The notes beneath the pieces were generated by a model, which was not told the DNA's origin, searched no databases, and worked only from the letters and a program-made list of their open reading frames with translations. From Flavobacterium sp. KACC 22763 (lineage in GTDB: Bacteria > Bacteroidota > Bacteroidia > Flavobacteriales > Flavobacteriaceae): a DNA stretch of 64,000 bases. A program made the position numbers and the translations under genes. Where the stretch lies: assembly GCF_028736155.1 (NCBI RefSeq), contig NZ_CP117879.1:4712001-4776000 (forward strand), given 5' to 3'. Each line of letters starts with the position of its first letter. Position 1 is the first letter of the stretch. This document shows positions 37,156 through 46,509 of this stretch, in pieces.

Positions 37156-39327
37156 ATGAATACAAGCAAATTTACTGCAGTACTTTTATTCTTAACTGCA
37201 GTTGTTTTTGGACAGCAGAAGATAACTGTCGAGAATGTTTTTAGCGGTACTTTCCGGGCTAAAGGAATGGATGAACTGCAATCGCTGAAAAATACAAATC
37301 AATATACTGTTTTAAATGTTGACCAGGCGAGCAGAAGTATGCAGATTGATTTATATGATTTTGCTACACTAAAAAAAGTATCAAATCTTATCGATACTAA
37401 AAACTACAAAGAACTTTCAAGCGGAATTAACAGCTACACCTTTGATGCTTCTGAAAAAAAGATCTTAATTGCTTGTAATACTAATAAAATATTCCGTCAC
37501 TCATTTACTGCTGATTATTTCCTTTATGATATCGCAGCAAAATCTCTAATTAAACTTGTTGATTTTCAGATTCAAGAACCGACATTTTCACCTGACGGAA
37601 CTAAAATCGCTTACGCAAAAGAAAACAACTTATATGTATACGACGTAGCATCAAAAAAATCTACGGCTATAACAACAGATGGAAAGAAGAATGCGGTTAT
37701 AAACGGTATTACTGACTGGGTTTACGAAGAGGAATTTGCATTTGTTCGTGCTTTTGATTGGAGTAAAGACAGTAAAAAAGTAGCTTATATTCGTTTTGAC
37801 GAAAGCCAGGTTCCTGAGTTTTCAATGTCAATCTTTCATAAAGATTTATATCCAAAAATTGAAACTTTTAAGTATCCTAAAGCAGGAGAAAAAAACTCAG
37901 AAGTTTCGTTGCATATCTATGATGTAGCTGCGGGAGCAACTAAAAAAGTAGATTTAGGAAAATATAATGATTTCTACATTGCTAGAATGCAATGGACAAA
38001 TGATGCAAATGTACTTTCAGCGCAGGTTTTAAACCGTCATCAAGATAATTTAGATATACTGTTCATTGATGGTACAACTTCTAGTTCAAAAGTAGTTTTA
38101 AATGAAAAAGATAAAGCTTATGTAGATATTACTGATAATTTGACTTTCTTAAAAGACAATAGTTTTATCTGGACTAGCGAAAAAGACGGTTTCAATCATA
38201 TTTATGTGTATGATAAAAACGGAAAGCTTAAAAATCAAGTTACAAAAGGAAACTGGGAAGTGGTTTCATATTACGGTTTCGACGAAAAAACAAAAACTAT
38301 TTTCTACCAATCTACAGAAAATGGTTCTATCAATAGAGATCTTTACAGAATTGGTTTAGACGGAAAAAATAAAGTGCGTTTGTCTTCAAAAACAGGAACA
38401 AGTGCAGCGACTTTCAGTCCAAATTTCCAATACTTTATTACAACTTTCTCAAGTAATACACAGCCAACAACGTATACTTTGAATGAGGCTAAAACAGGAA
38501 AAGAAATTCAGGTTATCGAAAACAATCAGGCTCTTGCTGATAGATTGAAAGCTTATGACCTTCCATCAAAAGAATATTTTGTTTTAAAAACGGCTAAAGG
38601 AAATGAACTAAATGCATGGATTTTAAAACCAAAAGATTTTGATCCTTCAAAAAAATATCCTGTTTTCATGTTCCAATATTCAGGTCCAGGATCTCAGCAG
38701 GTGGCAAATCAGTGGAATAATTCTAATGATTACTGGTTCGCTTCATTGACGCAGCAAGGTTACATTGTAGCTTGTGTTGACGGAAGAGGAACAGGTTACA
38801 AAGGAGCTGATTTTAAAAAAGTAACTCAAAAAGAATTAGGTAAATACGAAGTAGAAGACCAAATTGATGCTGCAAAAGTAATTGGTGCTTATCCTTTTGT
38901 TGATGCTTCAAGAATTGGAATCTTCGGATGGAGCTATGGTGGATTTATGGCATCTAACTGTATTTTTCAAGGAAACGATGTGTTTAAAATGGCAATTGCT
39001 GTTGCACCAGTTACAAACTGGAGATTTTATGACAGTGTTTACACGGAAAGATACATGCAGACTCCACAAGAAAATGCAAGCGGATATGATCAAAACTCTC
39101 CTATAAACCATGTTGATAAATTGAAAGGAAAGTTCTTGTTGATTCACGGTTCTGCAGATGACAATGTTCATGTTCAGAATACAATGCAAATGATGGAAGC
39201 TTTAATTCAGGCAAATAAACAATTTGATTCTCAAATTTATCCAGATAAAGATCATGGTATTTATGGCGGAAAAACGAGAGTTCAGCTTTATACCAAAATG
39301 ACAAACTTTATCAAAGAAAATTTATAA
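37156..39327 (+). CDS. Dipeptidyl peptidase IV (S9 family), periplasmic
   Basis: The 723-residue protein removes N-terminal X-Pro dipeptides. A signal peptide (ends VVFG) precedes a beta-propeller (about residues 40-475) and an alpha/beta-hydrolase domain with Ser593 (GWSYGGF), Asp668 (SADDNVHVQN) and His700 (KDHGIYGG). From memory, Porphyromonas gingivalis DPP IV has the same length and the same triad numbering, so the assignment is firm. The conserved propeller segment DWVYEEEF supplies the Glu-Glu that anchors the substrate amino end. It heads a run with two POT peptide transporters, 37 bp and 3 bp spacing, giving peptide trimming and uptake together. Confidence 0.95.
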   Translation: MNTSKFTAVLLFLTAVVFGQQKITVENVFSGTFRAKGMDELQSLKNTNQYTVLNVDQASRSMQIDLYDFATLKKVSNLIDTKNYKELSSGINSYTFDASEKKILIACNTNKIFRHSFTADYFLYDIAAKSLIKLVDFQIQEPTFSPDGTKIAYAKENNLYVYDVASKKSTAITTDGKKNAVINGITDWVYEEEFAFVRAFDWSKDSKKVAYIRFDESQVPEFSMSIFHKDLYPKIETFKYPKAGEKNSEVSLHIYDVAAGATKKVDLGKYNDFYIARMQWTNDANVLSAQVLNRHQDNLDILFIDGTTSSSKVVLNEKDKAYVDITDNLTFLKDNSFIWTSEKDGFNHIYVYDKNGKLKNQVTKGNWEVVSYYGFDEKTKTIFYQSTENGSINRDLYRIGLDGKNKVRLSSKTGTSAATFSPNFQYFITTFSSNTQPTTYTLNEAKTGKEIQVIENNQALADRLKAYDLPSKEYFVLKTAKGNELNAWILKPKDFDPSKKYPVFMFQYSGPGSQQVANQWNNSNDYWFASLTQQGYIVACVDGRGTGYKGADFKKVTQKELGKYEVEDQIDAAKVIGAYPFVDASRIGIFGWSYGGFMASNCIFQGNDVFKMAIAVAPVTNWRFYDSVYTERYMQTPQENASGYDQNSPINHVDKLKGKFLLIHGSADDNVHVQNTMQMMEALIQANKQFDSQIYPDKDHGIYGGKTRVQLYTKMTNFIKENL

Positions 39328-39364
39328 TCTAAAAATATAATTAAACCTAATTAAATAAAATAGT

Positions 39365-41041
39365 ATGGGAGAAACTCAAGTAAAAACTGCGCATCCAAAA
39401 GGACTTTGGGTATTGTTTGGAACGGAGATGTGGGAGCGGTTCAATTTTTATGGAATGCGAGCTTTATTGACTTTATTTCTTGTAAATTCATTATTGATGA
39501 AGGAAGAGGAAGCGTCATTAATTTATGGAGGTTTTCTTGGACTTTGTTATTTGACACCAATGTTAGGTGGTTTTGTTGCCGACCGTTATTTAGGAAATAG
39601 AAATTGTATCCTATTAGGAGGATTGTTAATGGCAATAGGGCAATTGCTTTTGTTTACGAGCGGAAGTGTTTTTGGATCTAACTTAGGTTTGGCAAAAATC
39701 ATCATGTACTCTGCATTAGGAGTAATTGTTTTTGGTAACGGATTCTTCAAGCCAAACATTTCTAGTATGGTTGGAAGTTTGTATCCAAAACAAGAAAAAA
39801 CAAAATTAGATAGTGCTTTTACTATTTTCTATATGGGAATTAACATCGGAGCTTTTTTAGGTCAGTCTATCTGTCCTTTATTAGGAGATGTTAAAGATGC
39901 AGGTGGAATTAGAGATATTCACGCTTTCAGATGGGGATTCTTGGCAGCTTCTACTGCAATGTTATTAGGAACAGTTCTTTTCTATTTCTTAAAAAATAAA
40001 TATGTGGTTTCTCCAGAAGGAAAACCATTAGGAGGGCTTCCTTCTAAAAATGATGCTTCAGATTTTGAAGAAGGAGAAGCACAACAAGCAAACTTTTCTA
40101 CAAAAGCTCTTATCGGTGCAGGAATTGCATTTGTCGCTTTAGGATTCTTTTTTCATTATGTGGTAGGTCAGAACTTAATTTATACTTTGATTTATTCAAG
40201 TGGTTTAGCGCTAGCAGGATTAATTATTTCAGACACGTCTTTAACTAAAGTTGAAAGAGATAGAATTTATGTAATCTACATCGTATCGTTTTTTATTATT
40301 TTCTTTTGGGCAGCATTTGAACAAGCTGGTTCATCTTTAACTTTTATTGCAGATAATCAAACAGACAGACATTTCTTTGGTTGGGCAATGCCACCATCGA
40401 TGGTTCAAATTTTTAACGGAATGTTTGTTGTGCTTTTAGCAGTTCCTTTCAGTATTCTTTGGGATACTTTAAGAGCTAAAGGAAAAGAACCAATTTCTCC
40501 TGTAAAATTAGCAGCTGGTTTGGTGATCATTTCTGTGAGTTTCTTTATGATTGCGACTCAGGTTTCTTATATCGGAACTTCAGGGCTTTTATTAGTTAAA
40601 TGGTTGATCTTATTATATTTCTTAAATACATGTGCAGAATTATGTTTGTCTCCAATTGGTTTATCATTGGTTGGTAAATTATCTCCAAAACGTTTCGCGT
40701 CATTATTATACGGAGTATTCTTTTTGTCAAATGCTTCAGGATATGCATTAGGAGGGACTTTAGGTTCTATCTTGCCAGCAACTGGTGATAAATTTGCAAA
40801 AGCAAAAGAATTAGGAATCGATCTTCAGGCAGTTTTAGATAAAAAAATAACGCTTTCAGCAGATCAATTGGCTTTGTTGGATCATCATCAGATTAGTGCA
40901 CAAAATCCAATTTTTGCTGGATTCGAAATCCATAATTTATATGAATTCTTTATGGTATTTGTTGTACTTACAGGTATTGCTGCAATTTTATTATTTGCTT
41001 TAACACCACTATTGAAAAAATTAATGCACGGTGTTAGATAA
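39365..41041 (+). CDS. POT/PTR family di/tripeptide transporter 1
   Basis: The 558-residue inner-membrane protein has the PTR signature GTEMWERFNFYGMRALLTLF (ExxERFxxYG) at its start, VADRYLGNRNCILLGG and GNGFFKPNISSMVGSLYP. Members couple di- and tripeptide uptake to protons. A hydrophilic linker (about residues 210-245) separates the two halves, and near the C-terminus a soluble segment of about 45 residues (AKELGIDLQAVLDKKITLSA) is inserted before the last helix. It follows the dipeptidyl peptidase gene, whose dipeptide products it should import. Confidence 0.93.
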   Translation: MGETQVKTAHPKGLWVLFGTEMWERFNFYGMRALLTLFLVNSLLMKEEEASLIYGGFLGLCYLTPMLGGFVADRYLGNRNCILLGGLLMAIGQLLLFTSGSVFGSNLGLAKIIMYSALGVIVFGNGFFKPNISSMVGSLYPKQEKTKLDSAFTIFYMGINIGAFLGQSICPLLGDVKDAGGIRDIHAFRWGFLAASTAMLLGTVLFYFLKNKYVVSPEGKPLGGLPSKNDASDFEEGEAQQANFSTKALIGAGIAFVALGFFFHYVVGQNLIYTLIYSSGLALAGLIISDTSLTKVERDRIYVIYIVSFFIIFFWAAFEQAGSSLTFIADNQTDRHFFGWAMPPSMVQIFNGMFVVLLAVPFSILWDTLRAKGKEPISPVKLAAGLVIISVSFFMIATQVSYIGTSGLLLVKWLILLYFLNTCAELCLSPIGLSLVGKLSPKRFASLLYGVFFLSNASGYALGGTLGSILPATGDKFAKAKELGIDLQAVLDKKITLSADQLALLDHHQISAQNPIFAGFEIHNLYEFFMVFVVLTGIAAILLFALTPLLKKLMHGVR

Positions 41042-41044
41042 AAA

Positions 41045-42529
41045 ATGGAAAACAATATTACTTTAGAAGAAATTCAAAATTTTAAAGGCAAGTACCCAAA
41101 GCAATTGTGGTACTTGTTTTTGGTTGAAATGTGGGAGCGTTTCTGTTTCTACGGAATGAGAGGGGTTTTAGCTTTTTTTATGGTAGACCAATTAGGTTTA
41201 GTGGAAGGAAAGGCAAATTTGCAATATGGAGCAATTCAGGCTTTTGTATATGCATTTACTTTTATCGGTGGAATTTTTGCTGATAAAATACTAGGTTTTA
41301 AGAAATCGCTTCTTTTTGGAGGAATTGTCATGATTCTAGGAAACTTGCTTATTGCAGCTTCTCCGCATGATTTCTTTTATTACGGAATAACACTTTCTAT
41401 TATTGGAACAGGTTTCTTTAAACCAAACGTTTCTTCGATGGTAGGAGAGTTGTATCATGAAAACGACGGTCGTCGTGATGCTGGTTACGGACTGTTTTAC
41501 GCGGGAATTAATATAGGAGGGATGCTTGGAGGAGCGATTCCTATTTATTTAGGAAAGAACTATTCTTGGAGTCTTTGTTTCCTTTCGGCTGCAATTGTAA
41601 TGATTATAGGAGTTATAACTTTTCTTTTGACTAAAAAACATTTAGCGCCAATTGGAAATTCTCCGTTAGAAAAACATGAGCCTAAAAAGCGTAATCTTTA
41701 CGAAATCGCCGTATATGTAGGTTCTTTTGTTGTAATACCATTTGTTTACATAATGGTTATCAATTCTGATTTTACGGAGTACTTTATGTATACTATGGGA
41801 ATAGTAGCATTACTGTATTTTGCATATGAGCTGATCATGTTGAAGGATGGAAAACAGCAGCGAAAACTTTTGGCTGCATTTGTATTCATTTTTGGATATT
41901 TTATGTTTATGGCAATTTCTGAGCAATCAGGAGGTTCATTGTCTTTGTTTGCAAAAGATAATTTATCTAACAAGCTATTGTTTTTCCACATTGATCCAAA
42001 CGTGGTAAATAACAGTATCAATTCATTGTATGTTGTTATTTTTAGCCCATTGGTAGGATTGTTATGGATATTTATGGCCAAGCGAAAGATTGAACCTAAT
42101 ACTGTTATTAAGTTTGGTTTGTCTTTTGTTTTGCTTGCCGCAGGATTCTTTATTTTTTACACAGCTAGATTTTTTGTAAACCAAGATGGATTAAGTTCTC
42201 TTGATGTTTTTGCTTTAGGATATCTTGTGTATACGCTCGGAGAGTTGTGTATCGGTCCAATCGGAATGTCAGTAATTACAAAATTATCGCCTAAGAGATT
42301 GTTTGGAATGATGATGGGATTATGGTTCTTGTCAAGCGCATTTGGTCAGTTTGCCGCTGGAAAATTGGGAGCTGAAATATCTGATGCTAATACAGGAACT
42401 ACATTAATGTCTAAACTTATTGCTTATACAGATGGATACTATCAATTAGCAGTGTATTCGTTAGTTGCAGGTATTGCATTAATTGTTTTGACTCCACTAA
42501 TTAGAAGATTAATGCAAGAAGTTAAATAA
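41045..42529 (+). CDS. POT/PTR family di/tripeptide transporter 2
   Basis: The 494-residue protein is a paralogue of its neighbour, starting 3 bp after its stop. It has the same marks: LVEMWERFCFYGMRGVLAFF, FADKILGFKKSLLFGG, GTGFFKPNVSSMVGELYHE and GELCIGPIGMSVITKLSPKR. It is shorter because it lacks most of the C-terminal soluble insertion. The two probably differ in peptide preference. The thioredoxin-like gene follows after 47 bp without a visible terminator and may be co-transcribed. Confidence 0.93.
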   Translation: MENNITLEEIQNFKGKYPKQLWYLFLVEMWERFCFYGMRGVLAFFMVDQLGLVEGKANLQYGAIQAFVYAFTFIGGIFADKILGFKKSLLFGGIVMILGNLLIAASPHDFFYYGITLSIIGTGFFKPNVSSMVGELYHENDGRRDAGYGLFYAGINIGGMLGGAIPIYLGKNYSWSLCFLSAAIVMIIGVITFLLTKKHLAPIGNSPLEKHEPKKRNLYEIAVYVGSFVVIPFVYIMVINSDFTEYFMYTMGIVALLYFAYELIMLKDGKQQRKLLAAFVFIFGYFMFMAISEQSGGSLSLFAKDNLSNKLLFFHIDPNVVNNSINSLYVVIFSPLVGLLWIFMAKRKIEPNTVIKFGLSFVLLAAGFFIFYTARFFVNQDGLSSLDVFALGYLVYTLGELCIGPIGMSVITKLSPKRLFGMMMGLWFLSSAFGQFAAGKLGAEISDANTGTTLMSKLIAYTDGYYQLAVYSLVAGIALIVLTPLIRRLMQEVK

Positions 42530-42576
42530 TTATATTGTATTTAGTTTTTGCATAAATTTGTATAAAATTTCTCATT

Positions 42577-43044
42577 ATGAAAAAAATAGTACTTATTGCT
42601 TTGTTTTTAATCGGTGCTGCAAATCTTCAGGCACAAGAATTAAAATGGTATACAGATGTTAGAGAAGCAATTACTGTAAGTAATAAAGAACAGAAGCCGA
42701 TGCTGATGTTTTTTACAGGTAGTGATTGGTGTGGATGGTGTATTCGTTTGCAAAATGAAGTTTTAAAGACTGCAGAGTTTAAAAAATGGGCAACAGATAA
42801 TGTGGTTTTAGTTGAGTTAGATTATCCTAGATCTGTTCCTCAAACACCAGAGCTTAAAAGCCAGAATAACGAATTGCAGCAAGCTTTCGGAATTCAAGGT
42901 TTTCCAACAGTTTTCTTTACTAGTGCAGAAACGAAAGATGGTAGGGTTAACTTTAAAGGTCTTGGTAAAACAGGATATGTTGCCGGTGGTCCATCAGCGT
43001 GGTTAACTGTTGCAGAAGGAATAGTGCATCCAAAGAAAATGTAA
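42577..43044 (+). CDS. Exported thioredoxin-fold protein with intact CxxC
   Basis: The 155-residue protein has a signal peptide (ends NLQAQ) and a thioredoxin fold with active site GSDWCGWCIRL (Cys52, Cys55) and the cis-Pro loop QGFPTVFF. It resembles the thioredoxin-like DUF255/thioredoxin_7 group of small periplasmic oxidoreductases. It should shuttle electrons to disulphides in the periplasm. A strong terminator follows. Two tandem paralogues downstream have lost both active-site cysteines, so this copy is the only redox-competent one of the trio. Confidence 0.9.
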   Translation: MKKIVLIALFLIGAANLQAQELKWYTDVREAITVSNKEQKPMLMFFTGSDWCGWCIRLQNEVLKTAEFKKWATDNVVLVELDYPRSVPQTPELKSQNNELQQAFGIQGFPTVFFTSAETKDGRVNFKGLGKTGYVAGGPSAWLTVAEGIVHPKKM

Positions 43045-43065
43045 ATTTTAATTTGATAAAAAATC

Positions 43066-43099
43066 AAAAGGTCCCTTACAGAGTAAGGGACCTTTTTTG
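43066..43099 (+). terminator. Terminator after the first thioredoxin-like gene
   Basis: AAAAGGTCCCTTAC and GTAAGGGACCTTTT form a stem, followed by a T-run. It ends the possible DPP IV / POT / thioredoxin transcript. Confidence 0.92.
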
Positions 43100-43259
43100 T
43101 TTAGTAAGAAAAATTCTTTATAAAAAATCCTTTAAATTGAGTATTTTTTATTTTATTATATGTAAAAAAACACATAATGTATTTTTTGTATTAATATAAT
43201 TTGGATAATTAAAATATAATGTTAATTTCGTCTTGCTAATCTAACCAAAACCAATTTAT

Positions 43260-43712
43260 ATGACTAAAAAATTACTTATCCTACTGTTTTTTTTAGGTTC
43301 ATTTATGATGCAAGCACAAAACTTAGCATGGAGAACAAACATGACAGATGCTATTGCTATAAGTAATGACCAGAAAAAACCAATGCTGATTTTATTCACT
43401 GCCTCAGGTGTACCAGAAAATCTTCAAAATGAAGTCTTTAAAACACCCGATTTTGCTGTTTGGTCACGAGACAACGTGGTCTTAGTAAAGTTGGATTTAT
43501 CTGATATGAATGCATCAGATAGCGATCGCGAACAAAATGTAAAATTGAAAAATGCATTTGGAGTTGAAGATCTTCCAGAAGTATGTTTCGCAATGGCATC
43601 AGTAAGAAAAAACAAAACGACATTTAGTGCTTTAGGAAAAATAGCCTATAAACCTGGAGGAGCAAAAGCTTGGATTGCAGAATCAAATGCAATTTTGCAT
43701 CCAGTAGAATAG
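43260..43712 (+). CDS. Exported thioredoxin-like protein lacking CxxC (paralogue 2)
   Basis: The 150-residue protein has a signal peptide (ends MMQAQ) and aligns along its length with the first thioredoxin-like gene. Where the latter has DWCGWCIR it has only GVPEN, three residues shorter and without either cysteine. The cis-Pro region is kept (EDLPEVCF), and a new cysteine follows it by two residues. It cannot act as a classical thioredoxin. A binding, chaperone or regulatory role is possible. It has its own gap before and a terminator after, so it is a separate transcription unit. Confidence 0.85.
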   Translation: MTKKLLILLFFLGSFMMQAQNLAWRTNMTDAIAISNDQKKPMLILFTASGVPENLQNEVFKTPDFAVWSRDNVVLVKLDLSDMNASDSDREQNVKLKNAFGVEDLPEVCFAMASVRKNKTTFSALGKIAYKPGGAKAWIAESNAILHPVE

Positions 43713-43751
43713 TAAACGATTTCATTCGACTTTTATTTTAATTTTTTTTAG

Positions 43752-43785
43752 TCCCCTTTCTGTTTTGCAGAAGGGGATTTTTTTT
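43752..43785 (+). terminator. Terminator after thioredoxin-like paralogue 2
   Basis: TCCCCTTTCTG pairs with CAGAAGGGGA with one bulged T, followed by eight T residues. Confidence 0.88.
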
Positions 43786-43975
43786 GCTCTTAAGAGAGCA
43801 AATCGCGAATTTGATTATTTTAAATAGTGTTTTTTTTACATTTATTAAAAATAGACTCATAAATTATCAATTTGATTTTAATTCTTAGAAGTTGATTTTT
43901 AATGGCTTAAAATCTTTATTGAATTCTGTTTTTGTATTATTTTAGTTTTATTAACATAACCAAAACCAAAATTAT

Positions 43976-44425
43976 ATGCCCAAAAAACTACTTATCCTAC
44001 TATTATTTTTAAGTCCATTTTGTGTGAATTCTCAAAATATAATCTGGAAAACCGACATCAATGACGCTGTAACTGTGAGTGCAGAAAAAAGAATACCATT
44101 ACTGATTTTCTTTACTGCTCAAGGAGTAAGTCCTCAGCTGCAAAATGAAATTTTTGCCACCCGAGATTTTGAAGAATGGTCGCGCAAAAATGTTATCCTG
44201 GTAAAACTTGATCTTTCTGATCCTTCTGCATCTGATGCTGTTAAAGAACAAAATCTAATGTTGAAGAACGCTTTTGGTATCGAAGATATTCCTCAAGTAT
44301 GTTTTTCCGAAGTAACGGTCAGAAAGGGAAAAACAAATTTTAATAAATTAGGACTTATAGCCTATACAGGTTCTGGTGTTAAATCTTGGATTTCAGAATC
44401 TAATTCGATTATAAATCCAGAATAA
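43976..44425 (+). CDS. Exported thioredoxin-like protein lacking CxxC (paralogue 3)
   Basis: The 149-residue protein is closest to paralogue 2. It has a signal peptide (ends FCVNSQ), the same shortened active-site loop (FTAQGVSPQLQNEIF) with no cysteine, the same cis-Pro plus cysteine (EDIPQVCF), and the conserved acidic stretch LDLSDPSASDAVKEQN. The leader before its ATG (TAACCAAAACCAAAATTAT) closely resembles the one before paralogue 2, so the duplication included the 5' region. Both being conserved without cysteines argues against decay. Its transcript probably ends at the hairpin embedded in the 3' end of convergent comEC. Confidence 0.85.
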   Translation: MPKKLLILLLFLSPFCVNSQNIIWKTDINDAVTVSAEKRIPLLIFFTAQGVSPQLQNEIFATRDFEEWSRKNVILVKLDLSDPSASDAVKEQNLMLKNAFGIEDIPQVCFSEVTVRKGKTNFNKLGLIAYTGSGVKSWISESNSIINPE

Positions 44426-44428
44426 AAA

Positions 44429-46459
44429 CTAAAATTGATAATATCCCTTTTCTTTTGTCGAATGGAAAGGGATATTTTTTTTAAGACAGCTTTTTTTCCA
44501 GTATTTCTGAATTGAATTGGAGTTAGAACCATCTGCAATAACAATTTTTGGATGAATATTCTCTAACACTCGATCCAGATTTATTTTTGAGGTTTGAGTA
44601 AGGATTAAAATATCTGGCTGAATTTTTTCTGAGAAAGTTTTAGTGCTGTCAATTATTAGAATTTTAGTGTTTTTAAAGTAAAGCACATTTTTAATCTCTT
44701 GAATTTTAGTCAAGTTGATTGAGTTTCCAACGAGATAAGAATTTATATTTCTTTTATTGATGTCCTTTTGAATTGTATCTCGGGTATAAAGTGTAATATT
44801 TCTTCCTGAACGTTCAGAAATAAGGGTATTGCTTTTTTCATTGTAAACAATCAATTCTTCTTTTTTTTCGGTTTCAACTTTAGTTAAAATAAAAGAAATT
44901 TGGATCAAAATAATTGAGGTAAATATCAATGTCAATTTGTTAAAGCTTGGTTTTTTAATCCAGATTATGGTGCCAATTATAAAGAGTGAGAATGCCCATA
45001 GATGATAAAAATTGAAGCTGATATCTCTAATGACAAATGAATCGACAGATGCTACAATATGAATCATGAGATTTAGAAAATAAATGCTTTTTTCAAAAAT
45101 CATTGTAATGAATAATGGCGGACTTGTAAAAATGGCGATAATCATAACGACGATTCCTGCAATCATAATAAAAGATAAAACAGGAAGTATAATGATGTTT
45201 GTGACAAAAAATAAGCCTGGAAATTGATGGAAATAATAAAGGCATAAAGGCAAAGTGCCAATTTGTGCTGCAAAAGAAACTGTGAGAGCTTCCCAGATAT
45301 AAACTGTCAATTTATTCTTTGGTTTATAAATGTTTTTTAGAATAGGATGTAACCAAAGAATAAAGAATAAGGCGATATAACTTAATTGAAAACCAACATC
45401 AAATAAAAAATACGGTTCAAAAAGTAATATCAATAAAATAGAAACTAATAAAGTGTGATAGATATTGCCGTTTCGGCGTAAATGACTCCCAATTGCAACA
45501 AATGAGAACATCACTACAGATCTCAGAACCGAAGGAGATAAGCCCGAAATTACGGCAAAACCAGCTAAAGAAATTAGAATTGAAGTTAGTTTAAAAAAGG
45601 AACCCTTTTTTGTGTTTGGAATAGGTTTGAGAATAAAAGTGATGAAAAGCATTATAAAGCCCACATGCAGCCCTGAAACAGATAATATATGCGTTGCGCC
45701 AGAATATTGATAATCCTGAATAATATCTTGTGAAATCTCCTGTTGCTGCCCTAAAATTAAAGCCAGAGCAACATTCATTTCTGCTTTATTGAATTTTGAT
45801 TTTTCGAGATTGGAAATTATTCTGGAATGCAGTTTGGCGCAATAATACCAAATGTCTTTTTGAATATTTTTGCTAACCAGAATATCTTTCTTCTGACAAT
45901 AGATCTGTGCATAAATTTGTTTGTCGGCCAAATACCTGCTGTAATCAAATTGATTAGGATTTTTACTGGGATTATTTTGCTGAAGTACAGTTTCAAGTTT
46001 AATACTATTTCCTATTATTAAACGATTTTGAGAGCTGTCTTTCTGAATATTTACAATTATTTTTCCAGTATAGGCTTTTCCTGATATTGTTTTTACAAGA
46101 CCAATGTAGCGATCACTGTAATCGTTACTTTTTAGTTTTTCTCTTAAAATTAATGTTACGGTTTGAGGGTTTTTAAAAGCTGTCTGGCAATGTGCGTAAT
46201 TGCTTTTTTGAAGGTTTTGGGTATGGCATAGAAGTGTTAGTGCGCCAATACAGAAAGATACAATGTAACTCAAGCTTCCGAGCAATATCGTTTTTTTATT
46301 AGGTTTTAAATTCCAAAAGAAAGCTCCGCAAAATCCTATAAAACTAATTGAAACTGATAAAGTGATCAGAGAAATGGAAAAATGGAGATAATAAGAAGCA
46401 ATTATGCCGAGTACAAAGGCAACTGTAATTTTTACTAACGGAAAATCTAATACTTTCAT
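44429..46459 (-). CDS. ComEC/Rec2-type DNA-uptake channel protein
   Basis: The 676-residue inner-membrane protein has an N-terminal soluble DUF4131-like domain (about residues 30-185) and a competence membrane domain (about 215-480) with the ComEC phrases NVALALILGQQQEISQDIIQDYQYSGATHILSVSGLHVGF and SPSVLRSVVMFSFVAIG. The C-terminal domain (about 500-676) has the position of the metallo-beta-lactamase-like domain but no HxHxDH metal motif, so it is probably not a nuclease. The protein would transport single-stranded DNA into the cell. The last codons overlap a hairpin that can terminate the convergent thioredoxin-like transcript. Confidence 0.88.
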   Translation of the reverse strand: MKVLDFPLVKITVAFVLGIIASYYLHFSISLITLSVSISFIGFCGAFFWNLKPNKKTILLGSLSYIVSFCIGALTLLCHTQNLQKSNYAHCQTAFKNPQTVTLILREKLKSNDYSDRYIGLVKTISGKAYTGKIIVNIQKDSSQNRLIIGNSIKLETVLQQNNPSKNPNQFDYSRYLADKQIYAQIYCQKKDILVSKNIQKDIWYYCAKLHSRIISNLEKSKFNKAEMNVALALILGQQQEISQDIIQDYQYSGATHILSVSGLHVGFIMLFITFILKPIPNTKKGSFFKLTSILISLAGFAVISGLSPSVLRSVVMFSFVAIGSHLRRNGNIYHTLLVSILLILLFEPYFLFDVGFQLSYIALFFILWLHPILKNIYKPKNKLTVYIWEALTVSFAAQIGTLPLCLYYFHQFPGLFFVTNIIILPVLSFIMIAGIVVMIIAIFTSPPLFITMIFEKSIYFLNLMIHIVASVDSFVIRDISFNFYHLWAFSLFIIGTIIWIKKPSFNKLTLIFTSIILIQISFILTKVETEKKEELIVYNEKSNTLISERSGRNITLYTRDTIQKDINKRNINSYLVGNSINLTKIQEIKNVLYFKNTKILIIDSTKTFSEKIQPDILILTQTSKINLDRVLENIHPKIVIADGSNSNSIQKYWKKSCLKKNIPFHSTKEKGYYQF
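44440..44482 (+). terminator. Terminator embedded in the 3' end of comEC
   Basis: AATATCCCTTTTC pairs with GGAAAGGGATATT (44440-44476), followed by T residues on the plus strand. The stem starts 15 bp after the third thioredoxin-like stop, yet its DNA encodes comEC codons on the other strand (IPFHSTKEKGYY). Confidence 0.8.
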
Positions 46460-46509
46460 GGTATAAAAGTATTAAATATTTGTAAGAAAAATAATAAAAA
46501 AATATTCTT

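Noticed and set aside
43260..44425. The two cysteine-less thioredoxin-like genes as pseudogenes
   Set aside because: Both are full length, with intact signal peptides, cis-proline and terminators.
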